A stretch of DNA of 64,000 nt, taken from Ancylobacter sp. Lp-2 (GTDB lineage: Bacteria > Pseudomonadota > Alphaproteobacteria > Rhizobiales > Xanthobacteraceae). Every line of letters starts with the position of its first letter. The first letter of the stretch is position 1. A model generated the notes under the pieces. That model worked only from the letters and a program-made list of their open reading frames with translations. It was not told the DNA's origin and made no database searches. The stretch lies in the NCBI RefSeq assembly GCF_020523795.1, contig NZ_JAJALI010000015.1, positions 1 through 64,000 of the forward strand, read 5' to 3'. This document shows positions 25,946 through 36,900 of the stretch, one piece after another. Position numbers and translations under genes: made by a program.

Positions 25946-26061
25946 CCGGGGCCGGCGGCGGGAGGTTTGTCGCAGCGGCTGTCGCGAAACCCGCTTATGC
26001 TGCCGGCGGCGGCGCGCCCGCGTCGCCGTCCAGCCTCCATCAGCCCGTGACGGCCCTTCCA

Positions 26062-27639
26062 ATGACCCGAGCTTCGACCCGAGCTTCCTCTGAGCGCGCG
26101 CCGGCGCCTTCCCGCCCCAACATCCTGCTGATCACCGCCGACCAGTGGCGCGGCGATCTCATGGGCGCCGGGCGGCCGTTCGGCGGGCTGACGCCGCATC
26201 TCGATGCGCTGGCCGCCGCCGGCACCAGCTTCGCCAGCCATTATTGCCAGGTCTATCCCTGCGGCCCGTCGCGGGCCTCGCTCTATACCGGGCTCTATGC
26301 TCACAAGCACCGCTCGGTGGCCAATGGCATGCCGCTGGACGCCCGCCACCCGACGCTGTTCACCGAGCTGCGCCGTGCCGGCTATCTGCCGACCCTGTTC
26401 GGCTACACCGACACCACGCTCGACCCGCGCGGCCGGGCGCCGCTGGATCCCGATCGCGGCACCTATGAGAATCTCTGCCCGGGCATGGTGGCGGGGATGA
26501 TGCTCACCGAGCGGGCGACGCCGTGGTTGGCGCATCTGAAGGCGAATGGCTACCGGGTGGAGGATCCCGATGCCGGCCGCGAGGCGATCTTCGCCCAGCG
26601 CCGCTTCGGCGAGCCGGCGGTGTTCGCCGCCGAACACTCCGAGACCGCCTTCCTCACCGACCGCTTCCTCGACTGGCTCGGCGTGGTCGGGCGGGAGCCC
26701 TTCTGTGCGCATCTCTCCTACATCGCCCCGCATCCGCCCTTCGGCGCGGCCGATCCCTGGCACCGTCTCGTCGACCCGGCCGACATGCCGGCGCCGGTAC
26801 GCGGCGCCGATCCCTCGGTCGAGGCCGGCCAAAGCCCGCTGATCGCTGCACTGATCGGTCAGATTGGCCTCACTGCACACCTCATCGGTCTCACCGGACG
26901 CGCCGCCGAGATGGATGACGAGCTCATCCGCCGCATGCGTGCCATCTATGCCGGCCTCGCCCATGAGGTGGACCACCATCTCGGCCGAATCTTCCGGGCG
27001 CTCAAGGAAAACGGCTTGTGGGACAATACCTTGATCGTCTTCACCGCCGATCATGGCGAGCAGCTCGGCGACCACTGGCTGCTCGGTAAGACCGGCTATT
27101 ACGACCAGTCCGCCCATATCCCGCTGATCATCCGCGACCCGCGTCCCGCCGTAGACAAAGGGCGCGGCAAGTTGTTGGATTCGTTCACGGAATCCGTCGA
27201 TGTGCTGCCCACTCTGCTGGAGGCCGCGGGCGTGCCGACCCCGCGAAACTGCGACGGCAGGAGCCTCCTCCCCCTCTGCGCCGGCGAGGAAACCCCCACC
27301 GACTGGCGCGACGCCACGCAATGGAGCTTCCATTTCGGCGACATCGTCGGGCGGCGAATGGAGCAGGCTCTCGGTCTGCCGACCAAACGCTGCCACCTGC
27401 AGGTCATTCGAACCAAGGCATTGAAATATATTGCCTTTGCCGGAATGCCGCCAGTGCTGTTCGACCTCGCCGCTGACCCGGCCGAGCTCACGAACCGTGC
27501 CTCCGACCCCGCGTCGCTCGCCCTGCGGCTGGAGGGAGCCGAACGGCTGCTCGCCTTCCGCCAGCGCCATGAGGAGGAAACCCTCACCGGCTATCTCGCC
27601 AAGGACGGAGCATTCCATGAAGAGACGTCTAGAATATGA
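26062..27639 (+). CDS. Phosphonate monoester hydrolase/sulfatase-family phosphodiesterase
   Basis: The 525-aa alkaline-phosphatase-superfamily enzyme has its formylglycine site at Cys67 in CGPSRASLYTG, metal ligands in ITADQW (Asp27) and FTADHGEQLGDH, and an Arg in the CxPSR motif. The C-terminal half (APHPPF, DMPAPVR, LLGKTGYY, ESVDVLPTLLEA, CDGRSLLP) resembles R. leguminosarum phosphonate monoester hydrolase more than classic arylsulfatases, so phospho/phosphonate diesters are likely substrates. A sulfatase-maturing enzyme must be encoded elsewhere. The start is uncertain: ATG 26062 or GTG 26047, neither with a good ribosome site. It precedes the siderophore locus but may not belong to it. 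Confidence 0.8.
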   Translation: MTRASTRASSERAPAPSRPNILLITADQWRGDLMGAGRPFGGLTPHLDALAAAGTSFASHYCQVYPCGPSRASLYTGLYAHKHRSVANGMPLDARHPTLFTELRRAGYLPTLFGYTDTTLDPRGRAPLDPDRGTYENLCPGMVAGMMLTERATPWLAHLKANGYRVEDPDAGREAIFAQRRFGEPAVFAAEHSETAFLTDRFLDWLGVVGREPFCAHLSYIAPHPPFGAADPWHRLVDPADMPAPVRGADPSVEAGQSPLIAALIGQIGLTAHLIGLTGRAAEMDDELIRRMRAIYAGLAHEVDHHLGRIFRALKENGLWDNTLIVFTADHGEQLGDHWLLGKTGYYDQSAHIPLIIRDPRPAVDKGRGKLLDSFTESVDVLPTLLEAAGVPTPRNCDGRSLLPLCAGEETPTDWRDATQWSFHFGDIVGRRMEQALGLPTKRCHLQVIRTKALKYIAFAGMPPVLFDLAADPAELTNRASDPASLALRLEGAERLLAFRQRHEEETLTGYLAKDGAFHEETSRI

Positions 27640-27702
27640 TTAGAATAATTAAAATGAGAGGGTGACGTCCGTTGTTTTCTCCATAAGTAGAATAGTTTAA
27701 AA
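27639..27702 (+). promoter_or_regulatory. AT-rich siderophore promoter with Irr-box-like motifs
   Basis: The 150 nt between the hydrolase stop and the first siderophore gene are markedly AT-rich against a GC-rich background. Two motifs resemble the iron control element TTTAGAA-N3-TTCTAAA. ATTAGAA-TAA-TTAAAAT (27639-27655) matches 10 of 14 half-site bases, and AGTAGAA-TAG-TTTAAAA (27686-27702) also matches 10 of 14. A TTGACA hexamer follows at 27725. Iron-dependent control through Irr is plausible but inferred. Confidence 0.4.
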
Positions 27703-27789
27703 GTAAGAATTAAGAATTGTTTAGTTGACAGTAACGGCATAGCGGGCGGATAGGCAGCGTAGTTCTTGTGCAGCCGATGACACCGATCC

Positions 27790-28926
27790 ATGCCCGTCCG
27801 CAACCTGTCGCCTGTCCTGCCCCGCCGACGCGATGTACTGGGCCTCATGGCGCTGACCCTGGTCGGCGGTGGCCTGTCCATGCACCCGGCGATGGCGGAT
27901 ATCGCGCTGAAGGACGTCACCGGACGCGAGGTGACGCTCGCCAAGCCCGCCTCGCGGATCGTGATCGGCGACGGTCGTTTCCTTCTGGCGCTGGCGCTGG
28001 TGCATCCCGACCCGGTCTCGCTCGTTGCCGGCTGGCCGCGCGACATCAACCGCCTGGGCCGGTCGGCCTATGAGGCGTGGCAGAAAAAATTCCCTGCGAT
28101 CAACGACATACCCCAGACGTCGGCGGCCAATGCGGCGATCTCGGTGGAGCGCATCATCGCCGCGAAGCCGGACCTCGCGCTGTTCTCCCTCGGCGCGACG
28201 CCCTCCGACGAGGAGCGGGCGCGGCTGGAGGCGGCGGGCATTCCCGTCGCGGTGGTCGATTTCTTCGTCAAGCCGCTCGACAATATGGAAGCGAGCCTCC
28301 GCCTCATCGGCGCGGCCGTGGGCCGCGAGGCGCAGGCGGAAGCGTTCATCGCCTTTCGTCGCCAGCATTTCGATGTCGTGCGCAGCCGCGTCGCTACCCT
28401 GCCGCCGGAGAAGAAGCCGCGCCTATTCTTCGAGGCGCATGCGGCGATGACCGCCGATTGCTGCAACTCCCCCGGTCGCGGCAATATCGGCGAAGTCATC
28501 GCGGCGGTGGGCGCGACGAATATCGGCGCCTCGGTGATTTCCGGCGCCTTTGGCAAGCTGAACCTGGAATATGTCATCGCCCAGGACCCGCAGGTCTATG
28601 TCGCGACCGGCGGCAGCCACATGGAAGGCACCGCAGGCCTGCTGATCGGCCCGGAATACAGCGCCGAGCGTGCCCGCGAGACGCTGGCCGGCCTCATCAA
28701 GCGCCCCGGATTCGACGGCATGAGCGCGGTGCGCAACCACCGCGTCTACGGCCTCGCCCACCAGATGCTCAACTCGCCGCTTGACGTGCTCACCCTCGAG
28801 GTGCTGGCGCGCTGGGCGCATCCCGAACTTTTCGCCGATCTCGATCCCGACGCCACGCTGGCCGAGATCAATGCGCGCTTCCTCGCCGTGCCCGTCGCCG
28901 GTCCGAACTGGATCGCCCTCGACTGA
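27790..28926 (+). CDS. Periplasmic ferric-siderophore-binding protein (FepB/FhuD class)
   Basis: The 378-aa protein has a twin-arginine-like signal (PRRRDVLGLMALTLVGGG, cleavage about residue 36 after AMA) and two helical-backbone lobes of a cluster A-II binding protein. Typical strands are VTGREVTLAKPASRIVIGD and PDLALFSLG. No lipobox is present, so it should be soluble. It is the first gene of the siderophore operon and would deliver ferric catecholate to the permease and ATPase encoded at 38629-40532. Starts at ATG 27790 behind an AT-rich promoter; the ribosome site is weak. Confidence 0.82.
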   Translation: MPVRNLSPVLPRRRDVLGLMALTLVGGGLSMHPAMADIALKDVTGREVTLAKPASRIVIGDGRFLLALALVHPDPVSLVAGWPRDINRLGRSAYEAWQKKFPAINDIPQTSAANAAISVERIIAAKPDLALFSLGATPSDEERARLEAAGIPVAVVDFFVKPLDNMEASLRLIGAAVGREAQAEAFIAFRRQHFDVVRSRVATLPPEKKPRLFFEAHAAMTADCCNSPGRGNIGEVIAAVGATNIGASVISGAFGKLNLEYVIAQDPQVYVATGGSHMEGTAGLLIGPEYSAERARETLAGLIKRPGFDGMSAVRNHRVYGLAHQMLNSPLDVLTLEVLARWAHPELFADLDPDATLAEINARFLAVPVAGPNWIALD

Positions 28927-28960
28927 TCGGCCTCATCGCATCCCGCAACGGAGATTTCCC

Positions 28961-30157
28961 ATGCGCCTCGTCGCCCAGACCCGCCGATTCCTTGCCGCTT
29001 CCTCGCTTCCCGCGCTTGTGATGGGTGCGGCGCTGCTCGTCGGTACCGGCGCAGCGCAGGCCGAGCCGGAATTCGTCCGTTCGGTGAAGCCCGGTCCCGG
29101 TGTCTATGAGCTGGTGTTCAGCGCGCCGATGAACCGCGTCTATGTCGCCGCCGCCGGCACGCGCGGCTCGACCGAGGCCAAGGTGCTGGCGCTGGATCCG
29201 GCGACGCTGGAGACCAAGGAAACCATCGATTTCGGCTCGGAGGCCGCTTTCGGCCTCGGCATCAACAACAAGACCAAGAAGCTCTACGCCACCCAGACCC
29301 GCATCGGCGCGGTGGCGATCGTCGATCTTGCCACCGGCAAGGTGGTGGCGACGGTGAAGAAGGGCGACAAGGCGCATGTGCGCGAGGCCGTGGTCGACGA
29401 GGCCGGCAACCGCACCTTCATCACCGTGATGGGCCGCGATGACGACAGCTCGGTGTGGATCATCGACGGCGCCACCGACAGCATCGTCGGCAGCATCGAC
29501 AACCTGCCCGGCAGCGTCACCGGCGTCGCCGTCGATCAGAAGGGCAACCGTCTGTTCGCCTCCGCGATGAAGAGCAATCAGGTCCATGTCATCGACCTCG
29601 CCACCGGCAAGATAATCAAGAGCTTCGCGTCGGGCGGAGAGAACGCAATCAACCTCGTTTATGACGCCAGCGGCGACCAGATCTTCGTCGCGCATCAGGG
29701 TTCCGGCGACGTGGTGGTGCTCGACGCCAAGGACGGTTCGGTCGTCAAGAAGATCCCGACTGGCCAGGGCGCCCTCGGCATCACGCTCGATGCGGCGCGC
29801 AACCTGGTCTACGTCGCCAATCGCGTCGGGGGCTATGTCACGCTGATCGACACCAAGACGCTGGAGCCGGTGGCGAATGTGGTGACCGGCTCGATGCCGA
29901 ATACCGTCGCCGTCGATCCGGCGACCGGCAATGCCTATGTCACCAACAAGTCGAAGATGACGCCGCGCCCGCGTCCCGCCCAGCCGCCGGCGGCTGGAGC
30001 GGCGCCCGCCCCGGGTGCTACGCCGGCCACGCCCGTCGCGGCGGCCCCCGCGGGCGGTGCCCCGGCCGGTGGTGCGCCGGGTGGCCCGGCTCCGGGCGGC
30101 CGTCCGGTGCCGATGATCGATCCCTTCGGCGACACCGTCTCCCTGATCAAGCCGTGA
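28961..30157 (+). CDS. YncE-like periplasmic beta-propeller protein
   Basis: The 398-aa protein has a Sec signal peptide (cleavage about residue 33, AQA) and repeated beta-propeller strands of the YncE/YVTN type (NRVYVAAAGTRG, VWIIDGATDSIVG, NQVHVIDLATGKIIKSF, LVYVANRVGGYVTLID). Near the C-terminus a Pro/Ala/Gly-rich spacer of about 50 residues interrupts the last blade before GDTVSLIKP. E. coli YncE is induced by iron limitation; here the gene sits inside a siderophore operon, 34 nt after the binding-protein gene. Function is unproven; a periplasmic scaffold or siderophore-binding role is inferred. Confidence 0.8.
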   Translation: MRLVAQTRRFLAASSLPALVMGAALLVGTGAAQAEPEFVRSVKPGPGVYELVFSAPMNRVYVAAAGTRGSTEAKVLALDPATLETKETIDFGSEAAFGLGINNKTKKLYATQTRIGAVAIVDLATGKVVATVKKGDKAHVREAVVDEAGNRTFITVMGRDDDSSVWIIDGATDSIVGSIDNLPGSVTGVAVDQKGNRLFASAMKSNQVHVIDLATGKIIKSFASGGENAINLVYDASGDQIFVAHQGSGDVVVLDAKDGSVVKKIPTGQGALGITLDAARNLVYVANRVGGYVTLIDTKTLEPVANVVTGSMPNTVAVDPATGNAYVTNKSKMTPRPRPAQPPAAGAAPAPGATPATPVAAAPAGGAPAGGAPGGPAPGGRPVPMIDPFGDTVSLIKP

Positions 30158-30167
30158 CGCCGAGGAC

Positions 30168-31391
30168 GTGACCAAAGCCCGCATGATGAAGACCTCGGAG
30201 ATGACAGACCGGGAGGCGACGGCACTCGATGCACCGGCTGCCGCCCTCTCGTCCTTCGTCCTGGTCGGGGCCGGCGAGACGGTGGTGGCCACCGGCTGCC
30301 GGCCGGTTCCGGTCGTCGCCGGCGTGTCGCTGGCGCGGCAGGCCGCCGACGCGCTGGCCGATGCACGCGGCGGCGCGGCGGTGCTGGTCGGAGCGTTGCC
30401 TTACGACCATGCGCAGCCGGCGCATCTGCTGCGTCCGGCCGGCTGGTCGCGCCAGCCGGGCCGTTCCGCCGCCCGGGCCTTCGGAACGCCGGCTCTCGTG
30501 CGGGCCGACGCCTACCCACGCTGGCAGGTGACGGCGGAGCCTTCCCTCGCCGCCTATCAGGCCGCGGTGGCGGAAGCACTGGCGCGGATGGAGCGCCGGC
30601 CGGAGCTGCGCAAGGTGGTGCTGGCGCGGGCGCTGCGGGTGGCCGGTGACCGGCCGATCGATGCCCGCGCGCTGCTCGGTCGCCTTGCCGAGGATCCGGC
30701 CGCCACCGCCTTCTGCGTGCCGCTGCCGTCGCAGGGCGGGGCGGGGCGGCTCTTGGTCGGTGCGACGCCGGAACTGCTGGTTTCGCGGCAGGGCGACGCG
30801 GTGCTGTCGCACCCGCTCGCCGGTTCGGCTCGTCGCTCGGCCGATCCAAGTCTCGACCGCGAGGCAGCCGAGGGCCTCGTCGCTTCGGCCAAGGATCAGC
30901 GCGAGCACCGGGAAGTGGTGACCGCCATCCTCGACCAACTGGCGCCGCATTGCCGCGAATTGGGCACGCCGGAGGGCACGCAGATCGTGTCCACCGCCAG
31001 CATGTGGCATCTCGGCACGCGGATCGTCGGGCGGCTGCACGACACGACGCTGTCGAGCCTCGACCTCGCCGCCCTGCTGCATCCGACGCCCGCCGTCTGC
31101 GGCACGCCCCGCGACGCGGCGGCGGCGGTCATCGCCGAGCTCGAAGGCCATGATCGCGGCTTCTACGCCGGAGCTGTCGGCTGGTGCGAGGCAAATGGCG
31201 ACGGCGCCTGGTATGTCGCGCTGCGTTGCGCCGAGATCGCCGGCAACGAGGCGCGGCTGCATGCCGGCGCCGGTGTCGTGCCGGGCTCCGACCCGGTGGC
31301 GGAAGGCGAGGAGACCGCGGCGAAATTCGCCGCGATGCTGCGTGCGCTCGGCCTCGACGAAGCCATCGCCTTTGACGGAGCCGCTCGATGA
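30168..31391 (+). CDS. entC: Isochorismate synthase (EntC/DhbC type)
   Basis: The 407-aa chorismate-utilising enzyme converts chorismate to isochorismate, the first committed step to 2,3-dihydroxybenzoate. Family motifs in order are [52 protein letters not shown] and GFYAGAVGW. Starts at GTG 30168, 10 nt after the propeller gene; ATG codons at 30183 and 30186 are alternatives. The stop overlaps the start of the AMP-ligase gene by 4 nt. Confidence 0.9.
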   Translation: MTKARMMKTSEMTDREATALDAPAAALSSFVLVGAGETVVATGCRPVPVVAGVSLARQAADALADARGGAAVLVGALPYDHAQPAHLLRPAGWSRQPGRSAARAFGTPALVRADAYPRWQVTAEPSLAAYQAAVAEALARMERRPELRKVVLARALRVAGDRPIDARALLGRLAEDPAATAFCVPLPSQGGAGRLLVGATPELLVSRQGDAVLSHPLAGSARRSADPSLDREAAEGLVASAKDQREHREVVTAILDQLAPHCRELGTPEGTQIVSTASMWHLGTRIVGRLHDTTLSSLDLAALLHPTPAVCGTPRDAAAAVIAELEGHDRGFYAGAVGWCEANGDGAWYVALRCAEIAGNEARLHAGAGVVPGSDPVAEGEETAAKFAAMLRALGLDEAIAFDGAAR

Positions 31392-33025
31392 TCCCGCTGG
31401 TGCAGCCCTTCCAGCCGGAATTCGCCGAGCGCTACCGCCGGGCCGGCTATTGGCGCGGCGAGACCTTCCCCGGCATGCTGCGGGATCTCGCCGCGCGCCA
31501 TGCCGAGCGGATGGCGGTTGTCGGCGGCGATCAGCGCTGGAGCTATGGCGAGCTCGCCGGCCGGGCGGAACGGGCGGCGGCCGGTTTCCTCGCGCTGGGG
31601 CTGAAGCCGGGCGACCGGGTGGTGGTGCAACTGCCCAACATCCCGGAATTCCTGTCGGTGGTGTTCGGCTTGTTCCGCGCCGGGCTGGTGCCGGTCTATG
31701 CGCTGCCGGCGCATCGGGTGGTCGAGGTGGTGCATTTCGCCCGCACCGCCGAGGCGCGCGCTTATGTCGTCGCCGAGCGACATGAGGGCTTCGACTATCG
31801 CGGCCTTGCCGAGGAGGTGCGGCAGCAGGTGCCGGCGCTCGATACGGTCATCGTGGTCGGCGAAGCCGGCCCGTTCGAGCCGTTTGGCGGGTTGGAGGGC
31901 GATGTCGCGTCGCTGCCGGGCGATCCGGATCCCTCGTCGGTCGCCTTCCTGCAGATTTCCGGCGGCAGCACCGGCCTGTCCAAGCTGATCCCGCGCACGC
32001 ATGACGACTACATCTACAGCTTCCGCGCCAGCGCCGAGATCTGCGGCCTCACGCCGGACAGCATCTATCTCGCGGCGCTGCCGGTGGCGCATAATTTCCC
32101 GATGAGCTCGCCCGGCGTGTTCGGCGTGCTCCATGCCGGCGGCACCGTGGTGATGTCGCCCTCGCCGAGCCCGGAAGCGGCTTTCCCGCTGATCGCGCGG
32201 GAGAGGGTGACGATCACCGGCCTGGTGCCGCCGCTCGCTTTGCTGTGGATGCAGGCGGCGCCGAAGGCCGGGCACGACCTGTCCAGCCTGGAGGTGCTGC
32301 AGGTCGGCGGCGCCAAATTCATGCCGGAGGCGGCGCGCCGCGTGCGTCCGACGCTCGGCTGCACCTTGCAGCAGGTGTTCGGCATGGCGGAGGGGCTGGT
32401 CAACTACACCCGCCTCGACGACCCCGAGGAGATCATCGTCACCACGCAGGGACGGCCGATCAGCGAGGCCGACGAAGTGCTGATCCTCGACGATGCCGGC
32501 GCCCCGGTGCCGGAGGGCGAGGTCGGCAATTTGCTGACGCGCGGGCCCTACACCATCCGCGCCTATCACAATAATGACGGCGCCAATGCTCGCTCCTTCA
32601 CCCAGGACGGCTTCTACCGCACCGGCGACATGGTGAAGCGGACGCCCGATGGCTATCTCGTCGTGCAGGGGCGCGCCAGCGACCACATCAACCGCGCCGG
32701 CGAGAAGATCTCCGCCGAGGAGATCGAGGATCATCTGCTGGCGCATCCGAGCGTATTCGACGCTGCCGTGGTGTCGCTGCCGGACGAGTTCCTCGGCGAG
32801 CGGAGCTGCGCCTTCGTCATCGCGCAGGGAGACAAGCCGAAGGCGGCGGCGCTGAAGGCGTTCATGCGTACGCGCGGGCTCGCCGATTTCAAGGTGCCTG
32901 ACCAGGTCGTCTTCGTGCCGGCCTTCGAGACCACGGCGGTGGGCAAGGTCAGCCGCAAGGAGCTGCGCGCCACGCTGCGCCGGCAGTTCCTCGCCGAACA
33001 ATCGGCCGTGCCGCCGGGAGAATGA
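31388..33025 (+). CDS. entE: 2,3-dihydroxybenzoate-AMP ligase (EntE/DhbE type)
   Basis: The 545-aa adenylating enzyme activates 2,3-DHB with ATP and loads it on the aryl carrier protein. The ATP loop is [18 protein letters not shown]. Later come [18 protein letters not shown] and the C-terminal Lys in [10 protein letters not shown]. Its pocket stretch [18 protein letters not shown] closely matches EntE/DhbE rather than salicylate ligases as far as I can judge. Overlaps both neighbours by 4 nt, so entC-entE-isochorismatase are translationally coupled. Confidence 0.92.
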   Translation: MIPLVQPFQPEFAERYRRAGYWRGETFPGMLRDLAARHAERMAVVGGDQRWSYGELAGRAERAAAGFLALGLKPGDRVVVQLPNIPEFLSVVFGLFRAGLVPVYALPAHRVVEVVHFARTAEARAYVVAERHEGFDYRGLAEEVRQQVPALDTVIVVGEAGPFEPFGGLEGDVASLPGDPDPSSVAFLQISGGSTGLSKLIPRTHDDYIYSFRASAEICGLTPDSIYLAALPVAHNFPMSSPGVFGVLHAGGTVVMSPSPSPEAAFPLIARERVTITGLVPPLALLWMQAAPKAGHDLSSLEVLQVGGAKFMPEAARRVRPTLGCTLQQVFGMAEGLVNYTRLDDPEEIIVTTQGRPISEADEVLILDDAGAPVPEGEVGNLLTRGPYTIRAYHNNDGANARSFTQDGFYRTGDMVKRTPDGYLVVQGRASDHINRAGEKISAEEIEDHLLAHPSVFDAAVVSLPDEFLGERSCAFVIAQGDKPKAAALKAFMRTRGLADFKVPDQVVFVPAFETTAVGKVSRKELRATLRRQFLAEQSAVPPGE

Positions 33026-33675
33026 CCATGTCCGACAAACCCGGATTGCCGCGCATTGCTTCCTATGCGCTGCCGACGCCGGCCGCGCTGCCGGCCTCGC
33101 GGGCACCGTGGACGCTCGCCCGCGAGCGGGCCGCGCTGCTGATCCACGACATGCAGGGCTATTTCGTCGCCGCCTTCGCCGCCGGCGAGGCGCCGATCGC
33201 ACCGGCCATCGCCAATATCGCCGCGCTCGCCGCCGCCGCCCGTGCCGCCGGGGTGCCGGTGTTCTACACGGCGCAGGACGGCGACCAGGACCGGCGCGAC
33301 CGTGGCCTGCAGGCCGATCTCTGGGGCCCGGGCATGAGCTCGGCGCCGGAACACCAGAAGATCATCGCCGAGCTCGCGCCCGGGCCGGCCGACTTCGTGC
33401 TGGTGAAGCACCGCTACAGCGCCTTCCAGCGCTCCAACCTGGAGACGCTGATGCGCGTGCGCGGCCGTGACCAGCTGATCGTCACCGGCATCTACGCTCA
33501 TATCGGCTGCCAGCTCACTACCGCCGAAGCCTTTATGCGCGACATCGAGCCGTTCTTCGTGGCCGATGCGCTCGCCGATTTCTCGCGGGCGAAGCACGAT
33601 GCGGCGCTCGCCTATGTCGCGTCGACCTGCGGTGTCGTCGCCCCTGCCGCCGCGCTGATGGAGATGCTGCGATGA
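33022..33675 (+). CDS. Stand-alone isochorismatase (EntB N-domain)
   Basis: The 217-aa cysteine-hydrolase-fold isochorismatase has the catalytic Asp in [10 protein letters not shown], the [14 protein letters not shown] segment and [17 protein letters not shown] near the nucleophile position. It splits isochorismate to 2,3-dihydro-2,3-DHB and pyruvate. E. coli EntB fuses this domain to an aryl carrier protein; here the protein ends before it, and the carrier is the next gene. Overlaps neighbours by 4 nt on both sides. Confidence 0.9.
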   Translation: MTMSDKPGLPRIASYALPTPAALPASRAPWTLARERAALLIHDMQGYFVAAFAAGEAPIAPAIANIAALAAAARAAGVPVFYTAQDGDQDRRDRGLQADLWGPGMSSAPEHQKIIAELAPGPADFVLVKHRYSAFQRSNLETLMRVRGRDQLIVTGIYAHIGCQLTTAEAFMRDIEPFFVADALADFSRAKHDAALAYVASTCGVVAPAAALMEMLR

Positions 33676-33953
33676 TCGATCCCACCCAGATCCGCCGCCT
33701 CGCCGAGCCGCGCGAGCCGCTGACCATGGACCGCATGCGCCGCGACATCGCCGCGATGCTGCACGAGGACCCCTCCGAGATCGGCGAGGCCGACAGCCTG
33801 CTCGACCTCGGGCTCGATTCCATGCGGGCGATGAATCTCGTGCTCGGCTGGAGCGAGGGCGGGCTCGACCTCGAATTCTCCGAATTCGCGGAGGATCCGA
33901 CCCTGACCGGCTGGTGGACGATCGTCGCCCGGCAGCAGGCGCGGCGCGGCTGA
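33672..33953 (+). CDS. Stand-alone aryl carrier protein
   Basis: The 93-aa carrier protein has phosphopantetheine Ser50 in LLDLGLDSMRAM and a tail DPTLTGWWTIV that matches the ArCP domain of EntB. It carries 2,3-DHB as thioester from the AMP ligase to the condensation domain of the synthetase. It needs a phosphopantetheinyl transferase, not found in this window. Starts by a 4-nt overlap with the isochorismatase gene and ends 5 nt before the synthetase start. Confidence 0.9.
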   Translation: MIDPTQIRRLAEPREPLTMDRMRRDIAAMLHEDPSEIGEADSLLDLGLDSMRAMNLVLGWSEGGLDLEFSEFAEDPTLTGWWTIVARQQARRG

Positions 33954-33958
33954 ACGCG

Positions 33959-36900
33959 ATGGCCGCGTCGCCCGATAGTCCCGGCTGGCCGCTGACCGAG
34001 GCGCAGAGCGGCCTGTGGTACGCGCAGCGGCTCGATCCCGCCAATCCGCTGTTCAATACCGGCCAATATATCGAACTCGCCGGCGCGCTAGATCTCGACG
34101 CCTTCCGGTCCGCCGTCGCGACGGCGGTGGAGGAGGCCGAGGCGCTGGCGCTGTGCATGGTCGATGCCGCCGAGGGACCCCGTCAGTTGCTCGACCCGTC
34201 GCGGCGCCCTCGGCTGGAGGTCGTCGACGTGTCCGGTGCAGCCGATCCGCTGGCCACCGCCGAGGCCGACATTGCCCGCGACATGGCGACGCCGATCGAT
34301 CCGACGCGGGATCCGCTCGCCGCCGAGCGGCTGTTCGTCCTCGGGCCGCAGCGTTTCGTCTGGCAGCAGCGCATCCATCACCTCGCCATCGACGGCTATG
34401 GCATGATCCTGCTCACCCAGCGGGTGGCCGACCTCTACAATGCGCGCCGGCGCGGGACCGTGGCCGGCCCGGCATTGCCGGGGCTCGATGTGGTGCTGGC
34501 CGAGGATGCCGCCTATCGCTGCTCGAACAAGCGCCAGGCCGATGCCGCCTATTGGCGCGACGCCTTCGCCGGCCAGCCGGAGGTCGTCAGCCTGGCAGCC
34601 GGCGCGCCGGTGAGTGCCTTCGGCTTCCATCGCCGGGCGGTGGAGATCGATGCCGCGACCATCGCCCGCCTGCATGCTCTGGCGCGGGAAAGCTCCATTC
34701 CCTGGCCGGACCTCATCACCGCCTTCTGCGCCGCCTATGTGCAGCGCCACACCGGCACGCCGGAAGTGGTGCTCGGCGTGCCGCATATGGGCCGGCTCGG
34801 CAGCAAGGCGGCGCGGGTGCCGGCGATGCTGATGAACGTGCTGCCGCTCAGGGTGGCGCCGCAGCCGGGCGCCACACGGGCGGATTTCCTCGCCTCGGTG
34901 GCGCGCAGCCTGGTGAAGGCCCGCCGCCACGGCCGCTACCGCAGCGAGCAATTGCGCCGTGATCTCAAGCTGATCGGCCGCCGGCGGCGCCTGCACGGGC
35001 CGCTGGTCAATGTGCTGCCTTTCGACGAGACACCGCGCTTTGAGGGGCTCGACGCCCGGCTGGAAGTGCTGAGTGCCGGGCCGGTGGATGACATCACCTT
35101 CACCTTCCGCGCCCATGGCGCCGGGGGGCTGCGGCTGGAGGTCGACGCCAATCCCGATCTCTATTCCGCCGAGGAGGCGCTTGCGCATGCCCGCCGGCTC
35201 GACGCCTTCATCGCCGGGGCGCTCGCCGCCGAGCGACTCGATGAGGTGCCGACGGCCACGCCGGAGGAAGCGCACCGCCATCTGGTGGAGATGAACGCCA
35301 CCGCGCATGAGGTGCCGGACGTCACCCTTACGGCGCTGATCGAGGCGGCGATGCGGCTGACGCCGGAGGCGCCGGCGGTGCGTTTCGAGGGCGTGGAACT
35401 CAGCTATGCCGAGCTTGAGCGCCGTAGTGCCGCGCTGGCCGGCGGCTTGACGGATGCCGGTGCCGGTCCGGGCTCCCTCGTTGCGGTGGCGTTGCCGCGT
35501 TCGCTGGAACTGATCGTGGCGCTGGTGGCGGTGCTGCGGGCCGGCGCCGCCTATCTGCCGCTCGATCTCGCCCACCCCGACGAACGGCTTGCCCGCATCC
35601 TCGGATCCGCAAAACCGTGCGTGATACTTGCGCGGGACGCCGATGCCGACCGGCTGCGGCCACATGCGGCGGTGCTTGTCCCCGAGGCGTGGCCGACCGA
35701 GATCGGCGCCGCGCCGCTGCATGCGCCGGTGCCCGACGACGCGGCCTATGTGATCTACACCTCCGGCTCTACCGGCGAGCCGAAAGGCGTGGTGGTCGGG
35801 CATCGGGCCATCGCCAACCGCCTCGAATGGATGCGCGAGCACTACGGCATCGGGCCGGGCGAGCGCATTGTGCAGAAGACGCCGGCCACTTTCGACGTCT
35901 CGGTGTGGGAGTTCTTCCTGCCGCTGATCGCCGGGGCGGTGCTCGTGGTGGCGCCGCCCGACGCGCATCGCGACCCGCTGGCGCTGGCGCGGCTGTTCCG
36001 GACCGAGAAGGTGACGACGGCGCATTTCGTGCCGTCCATGCTGGCGGCCTTCCTCGCCGAGCCGGCGGCTCGGGGGCTCGAAGTGCGCCAGGTCTTCTGC
36101 TCCGGCGAGGAACTGCCGGCGGATCTGCGCGACCGTTTCCACCGCACGCTGAGCGCGGAGCTGCACAATCTCTACGGGCCGACCGAGGCGGCGGTCGACG
36201 TCAGTTACTGGCCGGCCGGGCCGGACGATCGCGCGCGGCCGGTGCCGATCGGCTTCCCGGTGTGGAACACCCGGCTCTATGTGCTCGACGAGGCGATGCG
36301 CCCGCAGCCGCCGGGCGTGCCAGGTCATCTGTTCCTTGCCGGCGTGCAGCTGGCGCATGGCTATCTCGGCCGACCGGACCTCACCGCCGAGCGCTTCCTC
36401 GCCGATCCCTTCGTGGCCGGCGAGCGCATGTACCGGTCGGGCGACCTCGCCTATTACCGGCCGGACGGTGCGGTGGTGTTCCTCGGCCGCTCCGATCACC
36501 AGATCAAGATCCGCGGCCTGCGCGTCGAGCTCGGCGAGATCGAGGCGGCGATCATGCAGAGCGGACTGGCTCGGCAATGCGCCGTGATCGCCAGCCGCGA
36601 TGCCGCCGGCACTCAGCGCATCGTCGCCTATGTGGTGGGCGTCGAGGATGTCGCAGTGCTGCGCGAGCGGCTGGCGGCGCGGCTGCCGGACTACATGGTG
36701 CCTTCCGCGCTGGTAGCGCTCGACGCGCTGCCGGTGACGGCGAACGGCAAGCTTGACCGCGCGGCCTTGCCGGCACCGGAATTCTCCGGCAGCGGCGGGC
36801 GTGGGCCGGGGACGCCGAGCGAGAAGCTGGTAGCGGCGCTGTTCCGCGAGGTGCTGGGACTGGACGCCGAGCCCGCCGCCGAGGACGACTTCTTTACGCT

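Noticed and set aside
34088-36577. 829-aa minus-strand open frame
   Set aside because: Antisense to the EntF-like synthetase; no recognisable domain.
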